Assembly (NCBI GenBank): GCA_028386065.3 | Contig: JAKUCV010007130.1 | Coordinates: 19,502 to 83,501 of the forward strand | DNA from: Turnera subulata | Taxonomy: Eukaryota > Streptophyta > Magnoliopsida > Malpighiales > Passifloraceae | Reading direction: 5' to 3' | Length of the DNA stretch: 64,000 bases | In this document: piece by piece, positions 9,750 through 20,120 of the stretch | How the letters are laid out: each line of letters starts with the position of its first letter | Numbering within the stretch: position 1 is the stretch's first letter | The notes under the pieces: model-generated | What the model saw: the letters and a program-made list of their open reading frames with translations, nothing else | Databases searched by the model: none | What the model was told of the DNA's origin: nothing | Made by a program: the position numbers and the translations under genes

Positions 9750-12700
9750 ACTGGAACGGATTACCTTAAACCTAACCAAAAAATCCTTTTTTCTTAAATG
9801 AATTGTGTGTGCATACACGGGTAGCCAAGCTTTATGGTGAAACAAGGGAAAAAATCTTATGTTTCTTTGGGAAAAAAAAAAATCAAGGGACAAAATCTTA
9901 CGAGAAAAGTCATTATGCAGATGTACGGGGCAAAGAATGAAAAGAAAGGGATGTTTGCAATGTAATTTTTGGTCAACTATCATTTTTTGTTTTTCTAGTC
10001 AAACCATTCTGTTTTTTTTTTTTTTCCACCAAACTGGAATTTGTTTCTGGATACCGACGAAGTGCTACGATTGTTCTTTCTGGTAATGCGGGAAACATTG
10101 TTTCCACGTGGCCACTTGCAAGAAAAGGCACCGCGTCAACGGTTGACTTTTATCCCAAAGTCATTCGTTTTGCTGTCCAGACCACAGTTTAGAGTAACTT
10201 ATCTGCATGTACCAAAAAAAAAAAAAAAGAAACTTATCTAAATCTTCAATTCTTTTTTTTGGTTTGGATCTAAATCGTGAATTAAAAGAACAGAGATGCA
10301 AATCTGGGCTGGCGACTCTACGGCCATGTCAGTTGGAATTATTTGTCAACTTGTTCACAAAAATAAATTTTTAAATTTAATTGTTTTCTTTTTTTTTTTT
10401 TCTTCCCTCTTTGTTTTTGAAGGGCAAAACTTCATATCATTCTTTCCCATTCTTTTTGCAGGGGACAGATTTGATGCTAGGTTAGCGAAAAAAATAAAAA
10501 ATTTTAAAAAACTGGAATGGTCTTCGGATCACGGATGTCGCATTATGGCACAATAAGAGCTCCAAAAGCTTTATTTTCTTTAAAAAAAAAACTTATATTT
10601 CAAAACGCTTCTCTCTCTTTTTCTAAACCAAGATTTTAAAAAGATAAAACCCATAGACAATCTTAGTCAACCTTCCTATATGCTTAATGTGTGTAATAGA
10701 AATATGTAACCGAGTCCTGGGGGACGATAGTCATTAACTCCATTTTTTAGCTTGCAAGCCAGACGTTCAAGTCTTGAGTAATTACGATTGTTGATTATCG
10801 ACACAAATTCGAGACAATCTAATTCCACAATAAGGTTTGAGAAGCCATAACCCCATGCTAAACATTTACAACTCATATTTTGGCGGGTAAGGGCCCAAAT
10901 TTTTTACTTTAAAATTCATCTTTTACACTCCTAAATTTAAATTAAATTTTAATTATCTAGTTTATTCTTATGTAAATTTTTTTTATTAAAAATTGTTATA
11001 AAAATTAAATTAAATAGTTTTTGGACTATAATGTATTTCACAATTTTTTCATATAACATTGATAATTGAGTTTTGTCTTTTAGATTTTTTTTTGTTTTTT
11101 GAATTCATCTTGATGATTATTGACTACTTAGATTAAATTATTTTTGTTCAAATTACTTAGATTAAGTTAAATTCATAGGAAAAAAAATTTCAACAAAATC
11201 TTATCTAATCCCATATAAATTTTTCCATACATTACATGAATGAATTATATATATATTTTCTAACTTTTAAAATTTTATGACATTGCACTCGTAAGAACAC
11301 CTTGACCTTTAGTTCATCTCATCATGGAAATAATCAAGTCTTTGAACTAATTATAAAGCAAAAAATTTGTTTGAAGGTAATAATAAAATCAAATAAATCT
11401 ATATACTAAGTTAAGTTCAAAAAGAATGACAAATAATCAATGGACTTATACTGTATTGCTACTTTGCTAGTCTTGCTGCAAAAGGTAAGGAATTAGATTC
11501 AAGTACCACCTTTAACATCAAAGTTTATAAAAAAGAAATGACAAAATATTTTGAAAATTATATTAGTTAAAATAAATTTTTATCTAAAATTTTAGCACAG
11601 AGGATAAATTAGAAACTTAATTTAAATTGAATGTTATGAACAAAGAGGGCGAGTATTTGAAAATTAAGGTCTAATATATAAGGAGGCTCCAAATTGTCAC
11701 TCTAACGAAGTATTATGGATTTTGGCTATACTTTAACTTAAACTTGTACCGACCGTATTCCCTTAACTTTTTTTTTTTCACAATCGTTTATCTCAACTGT
11801 TTAAATGCGTTGCAGTCATATGCCCCCTCCCGGACAGTGATTCCACGTGTCGAATTGTGAGTAGTGCCATATAGAATTTTAATATAGGTCTTGTTATTTT
11901 TCTTTTAATCTCTCCAAATTTTTAACAGCCTGAATTATATTTTTTATTATAGTCCTGAGCATTTAAACCTCTTTTTTTTTTTTTTTATCTCTCCTCATTT
12001 CTTTTCTCTCTCCTTCGCGCAACCTAATCTCTCTCTCACCCACTGTCACTCTCATTTATGTCTCTACAATCTAACCGCCGCAGTCATCTCCATGCACCAC
12101 CGCCTCTATTGCTCACTTTTTCATTTTTCCTCCTTTGTTCCATTTGGTTTGCAATTTGTCTAGCACCTCGAGGCGGGGAAGCCAAGGTCAGGTTTGGTGA
12201 CGTCAACATGCTGAGTTTCAATTGCCAGTAGATTTCAACTGTAAGGACCTCTCTTTCTCTTCTCTTCCCTTCGTCTTTCCTTCTCTTCTCTTTCAAACCC
12301 ACCAAGGGTCACTTTTAATGTATTCTAATTGAGTTTGTGGTGGTTGTTCATTTGGGTTTCTTGCGTACTAGGACGTGCTGGTGGTGTTGGATCCAAGTAG
12401 TTGCGGGTTTTGTGTTGAGCGATTGTTGGTTGTTGCTCGTGTGGGTTTTTGAAGGGAAGTTGGTTGCGGGTTTCGAGTTGTGTTGGTGGATGGTGAGGTC
12501 GTGGAGGGCGCTAGAGCTCTGGTCGACAACCCTAACCTTCAGAGAATCGACACCATCACTTTTGTGGGTAGCTCCTTTCAGCTTCCAAGGACGACGACGA
12601 TGGTGTTGAGAGGGATTTAATAATTAAGCCTCGTACCGGTTGTTTCTCCAATTAGGAACCGAACCGGTTTTCCCAACATGTTTTATTTTTTTCTTTATAA

Positions 12701-13084
12701 AAAATTTTGTTTTTTAGATAACTATTTTTTGGAAAAAATGAAAAAGTAGGGCCCACATAAATAAAATACGTGGCACAAATCATTGGAAGACGCCTCAACT
12801 TTCCTGCCCGGAGTCTATAATTGAAACATAGTCTAAAACTCGAGATATATGATTAGTATAAACTTAAAAATTGGGTACTAAATAAACCCCAACACATCTT
12901 AACTAGGATGTAAATTACAAGGTACTGCTCACCAGTTACACACCTTTTTATACACGATGCCTTATTTTTTATGCAAACTACAAAGTCAGATGCTACTTTT
13001 TAAAAGGATATTTTATCTCGTTATTATAGGACTTATGATCAATTCATAAACTTGCAAAAATCTGAAATTTTTTTCGCTTAAGGC
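9750..13084. other. AT-rich intergenic DNA, no supported gene
   Basis: Mostly AT-rich with homopolymer runs. The part from about 11990 to 12620 is less AT-rich, with a pyrimidine-rich stretch and an open frame of 90 codons (12337-12609) that matches no family I recognise. Faintly similar inverted sequences near 11710-11850 and 12740-12890, both including CC-GG-CAG and CACGTG/ACGTGG motifs, could be ends of an old MULE. The match is too weak to call. Confidence 0.4.
10196..10239 (+). mobile_element. Extremely 5'-truncated SINE/LINE tail insertion
   Basis: A 26-bp core (10205-10230) consisting of GCATGTACC and a run of about 15 As is flanked by the nine-base repeat AACTTATCT at 10196-10204 and 10231-10239. 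The TGTACC-A end matches the SINE at 9597-9728. It is best read as an insertion that kept only the 3' tail. Confidence 0.55.
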
Positions 13085-13533
13085 AGAAATTGTTAGAATA
13101 TTCAAAAAGTGAAGAAGGTTCTCCAGATGCCATCATACAGAGAGTCTGAGAAATACTTGGGATTTTCTTCTATTTTGTGAGGATCCAAGTCAGAAGCTCT
13201 GACCTATATGAAGAACAAGGTGAGGGTAAAGTTGGCTGGATAGAAGTTTCTCTCAAAAGTTGGTAGGAAGTAATGATCAAGGCAGCAATATCAATCATCC
13301 TTACATACTCTATGATGTGCTTTTTATATCCAAAGAGTTTGTGTGAAAAGTTGAATATAGATATAAGAGGGATTTGGTTGGGGAAGGGGAGATGGGCAAG
13401 AAAATTCATTGGATAAATTAGGATGTTATTGCAAGAGCTAAAATTCAAGGAGGTATGGGTTCTAATAATTTTAGTGCTTTTAATAAGGAACTTTTTGCCA
13501 AAATTGGTTGACACTTGTGAACGGAGTCTACTT
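13085..13533 (+). pseudogene. LINE reverse transcriptase, left part of a split relic
   Basis: Across shifting frames the sequence reads like the C-terminal reverse-transcriptase/linker part of a plant LINE: MPSYRESEKYLGFSSIL, then KSEALTYMKNKVRVKLAG, then a weak -TYSMMCFLYPKSLCEKL-like stretch, and AKIQGGMGSNNFSAFNKELFAKIG near 13425-13510. Stops and frameshifts are frequent. It breaks exactly at the TACTT target duplication of the copia element, and the frame resumes beyond that element at 26453. Confidence 0.75.
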
Positions 13534-14067
13534 TGTTGGCCAAAGTGGCTAAGAGGGAGGGGGGTGAATTAGCCTTCTTTGATTAAAATCTAATTTGGTG
13601 TCTCCAATGCCAAAGTGTTTATGTGTTTAAGAATCCTAATGAACAAACTAATTAACACACAAGGAGGAAAGGTTAGAGAAAATTAGACACACGATTTATA
13701 GTGGTTCGCCACGTAGGACTACCTCCACTACTCAAGGATTCCCTCTTGAGATTTCTAACTCTCACTATGATGGTTTTTCACGGGTTCAACCAAAAACTCT
13801 CAGTACAAGTTTTTTCTTAGACTAAACTCAAACTCTAAACACTCACCACAAAGCTCACCCAAGCTTTGCTTCCACTCAGAATAGGATAACACACTGAAGC
13901 TATCACTAAGTACAATTACTTTGCTTTTTCAAAAGATTACTTCACTAAGTATGTGCACAAGAAAAAGCTTCTCTCTCACTTTTGCTTCACTTGAGAACTG
14001 CAGAATGTGGCTTTTTGCTCTAACTCAGAATTTTAATATGGCAGTTCTGAGTCCCTTCTTGAATCAA

Positions 14068-16494
14068 NNNNNNNNNNNNNNNNNNNNNNNNNNNNNNNNN
14101 NNNNNNNNNNNNNNNNNNNNNNNNNNNNNNNNNNNNNNNNNNNNNNNNNNNNNNNNNNNNNNNNNNNNNNNNNNNNNNNNNNNNNNNNNNNNNNNNNNNN
14201 NNNNNNNNNNNNNNNNNNNNNNNNNNNNNNNNNNNNNNNNNNNNNNNNNNNNNNNNNNNNNNNNNNNNNNNNNNNNNNNNNNNNNNNNNNNNNNNNNNNN
14301 NNNNNNNNNNNNNNNNNNNNNNNNNNNNNNNNNNNNNNNNNNNNNNNNNNNNNNNNNNNNNNNNNNNNNNNNNNNNNNNNNNNNNNNNNNNNNNNNNNNN
14401 NNNNNNNNNNNNNNNNNNNNNNNNNNNNNNNNNNNNNNNNNNNNNNNNNNNNNNNNNNNNNNNNNNNNNNNNNNNNNNNNNNNNNNNNNNNNNNNNNNNT
14501 CAAAAAGAACCCGGGATCAACATCCCAATATCAAACTCAGGGATCAACATCCCAATCAAACCGGCATCAACATGCCCATCACAAGTAACCCAGATCATGG
14601 CACCACAAAACAGTCACAAACCATCCGGTCGTACCTCTACTTACCACGTGACAATTATATAACCGTCATTAAAAACCAAGTCACAGGGATCGACATCCTC
14701 ATCACAATTCATTAATTACCCATTTACTTATTCCAAACGACACAGAAAATCGACACGGGGATAGACATCCCAACATACCAAACAAGATTCCGGGATAAAC
14801 ATCCCGAACCAAAACACATCAAAAGCAACAATCAACAATGCACAATCATCAAAACATGATAACCGAGTAATAAGGCACATATTGAAGGAAATCCATCCTC
14901 ACCTGGTATGTCTCTGAAACTTCTATCCAGTCATATCCCGATACCCTATATGTACATGTAGGAATACAATAATCACTTATAATGCACAACAAAATATTAT
15001 GCATGATACCGGTTTAGAAATCGTTATACGGCTTGCCCTATCCAATTCCTTTATTATGAAATTAACCTCTTTATTCATTATACCATTTATACTAAATTTC
15101 AAATTAAAACCGAAACCGAGCTTCCTATCGATATTCTAATTATACTTAATTTTTAAATTAAAACTAAATCCAAACGGTCAAGCCAATATCCCGGCCCTTT
15201 AGTTCTTTGTCGATAAGGAAAAATATAGCATATTAAATACATGTATATATACGTATATTCATACATAAATCGATACTAGATTACACGTATATCTAGTGAC
15301 CATATTTATACATACATAGTAGGTAATTCCCATTTAACCTTATGTTTATATTTAGGTGATAAATCAAGTTGTAACTTCATTCTTTAGCTAAACATAAATT
15401 CAGTAGGATATTTATATATAATCATTTATACACATGTGTTCATAATTCGTAGGTATTCATATTTATTTTTAGTTTACATTTGACAACTAAATCAAGTAAA
15501 TAAGTATAATTGGGCCTTTAATTATTAAGCGTCCAAATATAAATTAACTAAACCGGAATTTAAATACTATAGGTCTTTCTAATGGTCCAACACAAAATAA
15601 AATTATAAGTCGAATTACGAAATATAAATAGAATTAAGGATTAGTATTTGATTAATTAAATTAAATCTTGTTTAATTAAACAATTAGAGTCCGGGTTCGT
15701 TAACGTTGTTCGGGTTTCGTTATTAAATCCGTCAAATGCATATATATATATGTTGCGATAATATGGGCCTCCGCACGTTCGGCCCGTTTCCGAGCCCACT
15801 TGTGCACCGAGCCCAAACCCGCGTCAAGGTATAATTCGGGTCCAAGGAATTACCCAAAGTCCGTTTCCGGGCTTGCCGGAAAAATCCCGAGGCTTCGCCG
15901 GAATGGACCCGAGACTGCCGGAATCACTGTTCACGCAGGCAGCACCTCTCGGTTACTGTTCACAGCAGCAAATGCTCCTCTATTACTGTTCACCATCCAA
16001 CCCACTACAAAGTAACACCACAACAACGTTCATCGTCCACCCACCACTCACGGCCAAAGCCTCCAAGGGGTCACCCGCAAACCACAAACGACCATCAATC
16101 ATCACTGTCGTCCACAACATCGTGTAGCCATCACCATCCCAAACCTCTAGAATCGGCAACAACATAGACCCGATCAATTCAATCGGACCTGAATCGGATT
16201 AGGGGTAGAAAGGGAAGAATAACAAAGGGAAAAGGCAAGGACCTCAGTGGTCTTACCCACGCTACGCAGCGATGACGGTGGGAGGCAGATCGGCCTCTGN
16301 ACTCAGAATAGGATAACACACTGAAGCTATCACTAAGTACAATTACTTTGCTTTTTCAAAAGATTACTTCACTAAGTATGTGCACAAGAAAAAGCTTCTC
16401 TCTCACTTTTGCTTCACTTGAGAACTGCAGAATGTGGCTTTTTGCTCTAACTCAGAATTTTAATATGGCAGTTCTGAGTCCCTTCTTGAATCAA
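14068..16494. other. Probable assembly artefact: N gap, foreign contig and duplicated LTR segment
   Basis: It consists of 432 Ns (14068-14499), an unrelated LTR fragment (14500-16299), one N at 16300, and then a 194-bp copy (16301-16494) of the copia LTR segment immediately left of the gap (13874-14067). The copies look identical. A repeated segment on both sides of a gap is what unmerged overlapping contig ends leave behind. Reading frames that span the Ns here are meaningless. Confidence 0.85.
14500..16299 (-). repeat. Fragment of a long LTR, same family as 46500-49217 and 55830-62983
   Basis: Read on the minus strand it shares several blocks with the two solo LTRs: the GGGATGTTGATCCC repeats (14503-14570), a preceding block resembling AGTGGTACGACTAGATGG, GGTGAGGATGGAT at about 14900, and AAGGGCCGGGATAT near 15200. 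It is more diverged than those two are from each other. Neither LTR end is present, and it is bounded by Ns on both sides, so its true genomic location is uncertain. Confidence 0.75.
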
Positions 16495-17168
16495 TATTCC
16501 TTTTTATAGATGCAGGATGGATGATGTCTTTTCAAATTTTATCCGTTGCATTTCCCTTTCCATCCAGCTGGTTTATCTTTTGAGATTCCAGATTGTCAAC
16601 GTTCATATTACCTGTTGTCACTTTCACGTTCTGACACGAGACACTCCATTCAACAGCTTTTTGTCACTGTTATCATTGTTTAGCACAGTCCTAGGTTGGA
16701 CCTAGGATTTTGAATCCATCCGACATTTGATCCATTTAAGGTAGCTTTTATCACTGATTCAGACTTCCAGAAATGGTAGGATACTAGGTTGCTTGACTAA
16801 TAATCATAGGGATTAACAAAGCCAAGGTAACATGGGTGCTTTTTGGTGAAAGCGACATCACATGTCCACTAACACCAATTTCAATCCACTTACTCATCTT
16901 CTAAGGAATTTGATCACGGGTTAGGCATTTCACATGTGAGTTGGAAATCATGTGTTAGACACTAAAGATGCTACACATAGGTTTGTCATAAACAAAACCT
17001 AATTAAATCATTTAACATATAATATAATACAATAATCATCAGTATAATTAATTGTACTTAAATGCATATTATAATAGTATGATCAATATGTCAATTTAGT
17101 GCAAGCATTATGTTAATAAACACAATTAATTAGCCTTAAACATTTTACTAATCATCATCAGATTCACA

Positions 17169-17182
17169 TTCTCTCCTTTTTT
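17169..17182 (-). other. Polypurine tract of the copia element
   Basis: The minus strand reads AAAAAAGGAGAGAA directly before the 3' LTR, the site where plus-strand DNA synthesis is primed. Confidence 0.8.
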
Positions 17183-17446
17183 GATGATGACAAAGCTTAA
17201 TCTAATGTGGAGATGTGAATGCAGTGTATTTTAAACTGCCCCTCAATATATGCTCCCCCTAGGTAAAATATTTTTCTAATTTGTTCATTTTTCAAAAGAT
17301 TAGAGCATAAGGAGCAGAATATAAGACATATATTATAGAAAACACATTATATTAAATAAAACAAAATGAACATGTCGAAACACATAGATCCACATATTTC
17401 CGAAACCTCTCCCCCTTTTGGCATCACAAAAGGCACAACAAGGGTA

Positions 17447-17690
17447 GACATATTGGCACCGAAGATGCCAAACTAATAACAACAACAACACATATCAAAA
17501 GCAAGAACCAAATAACAGTAACAGATAGACAGATTGGCACTGAAGATGCCAAAACTAATAACAGCAACAACAGATATCAAAAGCAAGAACCAAATAACAG
17601 CATCAGATAGACAGATTGGCACTGAAAATGCCAAAACTAACAACAAAGTGCAAGGAACATAACAAGCAGATAGCAAAAGCATGAATGATC
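17447..17690. repeat. Three tandem units of about 81 bp
   Basis: ATTGGCAC begins equivalent units at 17452, 17533 and 17615. Each unit contains AAGATGCCAAAACTAA-like and AAAGCAAGAACCAAATAACAG stretches. They lie between the extra ORF and the 3' LTR of the copia element. Confidence 0.85.
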
Positions 17691-17746
17691 CTAGGTGAGC
17701 ATCAGATTTGGATGGCCTTAAATAAAAGTCAGACACTAGCAGATTT

Positions 17747-19633
17747 CTAGCCCAACGAGGAATCAGAGGACTCGTCATCTTTAGTCGAATCTCCATGCTC
17801 AGCAATCAACAAATCCAACTGTGCTTTACCCATCTGCATAAGCTTGTTCATCATGCCCTTAAGTTCAAGCAACTCTTCTTTTACATCCTTCATTTCTTCA
17901 GTGAGAGCCTCAATGCGAGCATCCTTAGAATTACTAGACTGAGTGACATAAAAGACCCCATACTTATTTTTCTTGATCTTCATCTTAGTGAGAGTAGATG
18001 TGCAAATGGACTTACCAAGGACAGGATGATGCGCATTAGTGGGAATTACCTGAAAATGTTGAGTAATCAGAGTGATGAGGTTTTCATAAGGCCAAGAAAA
18101 ATTTAGCAGGAGATGATGAAAGATGGTGAAGCTGTAATCCACTGGGCTATTCGTCAATAAACATCCCAGAAGCCACATGTCATGAGTCTTAAGCAGAGTT
18201 TGGTGTCTATTTCATAGAGAGAGGACTCGAGTTATGAAGTAGAGAAGGATTCTGTGCTCGACCGATAAGTCCTGATACTCACCCTTCTAAGTGGATTTGA
18301 CCAAAAAGTATCTTTCTCTGCTTTGAAACACTTGGTGTATTGGGAATGTGAACCGAATTACCCGATGCAGTGTTATAGTATCTAATTGACCCTTTCTTCA
18401 AATTCAGTAGCTCCCTAATCAGTTTGGCGTCCACAAAGACAGACTTGCCACAAATCGAGCTTTGAATACCAACAGTATTTCCACTATCATCATGCTTGGG
18501 TATCATATATGAATGAAATTCTTGGACAAGAGTTCCATAAGCTGGTACTTAAAAAGTGGCAAATGTAGTGAGTTATGCATGTTCCAGGAGTTCCTCTACT
18601 ACAGATCCACTCAAGTCATCAAAATGAACAGTGAAGGACTTTAGGAATTTGAAATTTTGACCCAAAATTCCCGTAGCATCCTTGACATCCTCAGTAACCT
18701 GTTTTGCCCTTTTTTGAGATCTTGACAACTTCCCTGTCTTGCTGATGTGTTGAACTGTGGCTTCAACATCATCTTCTTCTTTGGGTTTGACATGTGTTTT
18801 CTCAACTATGTTGTCTTCAAAGAGTGGTGTCTCTCCAGATGAGCCCTCAGGTGTGACGTTTGGGATATGGTGATCATCATCCTTATTATCATGATCTGAG
18901 TCTGGGACATCAAGAATCATCTTTTCTTTTCCCTTTCTAGACACAATAGCTCTCAAACGTTGTGCCTTGGTGGTCTCCCGTAGAGTGCGTTTTGGCATCG
19001 TAGATGGCATAAGCTTCTTGGATCTAGAGGAAGGCTTCTTTTGTGGGACATAAGTAGTTTTGGCTCTCTTGGTAGGGTATTTTTTAGCAAGAGGGATCTT
19101 ATCATCTGACAGAGTTTTCTCAGAGAAATTTTTAGGATTTTCAGGTTGATCCTCAAGAGTGGGATAACCTCAAAAATATTGGAAGTAGTAGTAGGAGGTT
19201 GGTTTTGTGGTGTTTTAGTGTTTTGGTTTTGTTTCTCAATCTCCAGCTCCTTCATAAAGTGGTTAATCATGGCTTTTCGTTTTATTGCAAGAAGTCTGGT
19301 TTGCTCTTCAGGGTCTGTAATATGTGGAGAGATGCGATATTGTGCCATGAACTGATCGGCTGTGGCAATAATATTTTCTAGTGTTTTAGCTACTTCTTGG
19401 TTAGAGATTTGTTGGGTTGGAATTGGAGAAGGAGAAGACATTTTTGTAGAGGATTGCTTTCTCTTCTTTGGAGGTTTAGGTAGGGTGTTTGGAAATTTTG
19501 TAGAGGGAGTTGATGGAGGAGGTTTAGAGTGACAAGTGGTTTTGGTGATAGAAGTTTTTGAGGTAGCTTGGACTGGAGATGGAATAATGGGTAGCTCGGT
19601 CGTGGATTTTGGAAGTGATTTAGATCTTCCCAT
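17747..19633 (-). pseudogene. Extra ORF downstream of pol in the copia element (env-like position)
   Basis: Same strand as pol, in several frames. It starts MGRSKSLPKSTTELP at 19633 with a Pro/Ser/Thr-rich basic N-terminus, followed by TADQFMAQYRI and an acidic linker (19010-18573). Next comes a block with ICGKSVFVDAKLIRELLNLKKG (18506-18279), then NSPVDYSFTIFHHLL and PYENLITLITQHFQV. The C-terminus (17960-17750) is a predicted coiled coil (RIEALTEEMKDVKEELLELK) ending in an Asp/Ser tail. SIRE-type copia elements carry an additional ORF in this position, often called env-like. The middle blocks also resemble the 'putative plant transposon protein' domain, by inference only. I see no signal peptide or clear transmembrane segment. 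At least three frame changes or stops break it. Confidence 0.65.
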
Positions 19634-20120
19634 AGTTAGTAACGGCGAATTTATTTAGAGGAGTGAATGTAGGGATTGGTGAGGAAACAGATGGTGAGGA
19701 TAGATGGATAAGGAAAGGATATAAGTAGTACAATATTGTGTCTAATAGTTAAATAGAGGATCATTACTCCCACGATTCCGTTTTTTTACTCCAGCAAGTA
19801 ATGGATATTTGGCAGACCAAAAATTCCAGTGCCCAAGATTACTATTCCCGTAAATCACGCCCACTTGTATCCTATCATAGGTGTACCTGTCTAATCATTG
19901 TTTCAACCAACTTCTTTTTTCTTAGACTAAGTTGTCACAGTGGTGTTGAAGATACCAAAGTGTTCAGATTCCCTTTCTGATCATCAACTCACATCGTGTA
20001 GACTTTTAGGCTATCTTTTTTGTCATCATCATAGCTCAAATTTTCTAGAGTGATGTGCGTATTTTGAATGCATGTTAGATGCTCTAGTAATCAAAAAAAT
20101 ATACGTGGAGATCCTTGAAT
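19634..20120 (-). other. Spacer between copia pol and the extra ORF
   Basis: About 490 bp without a coding frame. It may hold the leader of the extra ORF. Confidence 0.4.

Larger units (their letters stand above)
13534..17168 (-). repeat. 3' LTR of the copia element, disrupted by an assembly insertion
   Basis: It starts TGTTGGCCAAAG at 13534 and ends CACA at 17168, next to the polypurine tract. The two true parts, 13534-14067 and 16495-17168, sum to 1,208 bp, matching the 1,203-bp partner LTR. The intervening 14068-16494 is described separately. Confidence 0.9.

Noticed and set aside
11690..12895. Old MULE with captured GC-rich interior
   Set aside because: The supposed inverted ends match only over short interrupted stretches, and no nine-base duplication could be identified.
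13921..14715. Long open frames on both strands across the N run
   Set aside because: Most codons are unknown bases; the frames are produced by the gap.
14500..16299. Genuine nested LTR insertion inside the copia LTR
   Set aside because: There are no LTR ends or short target duplication. It is bounded by Ns and a 194-bp duplicate, and LTR length is restored by removing it.
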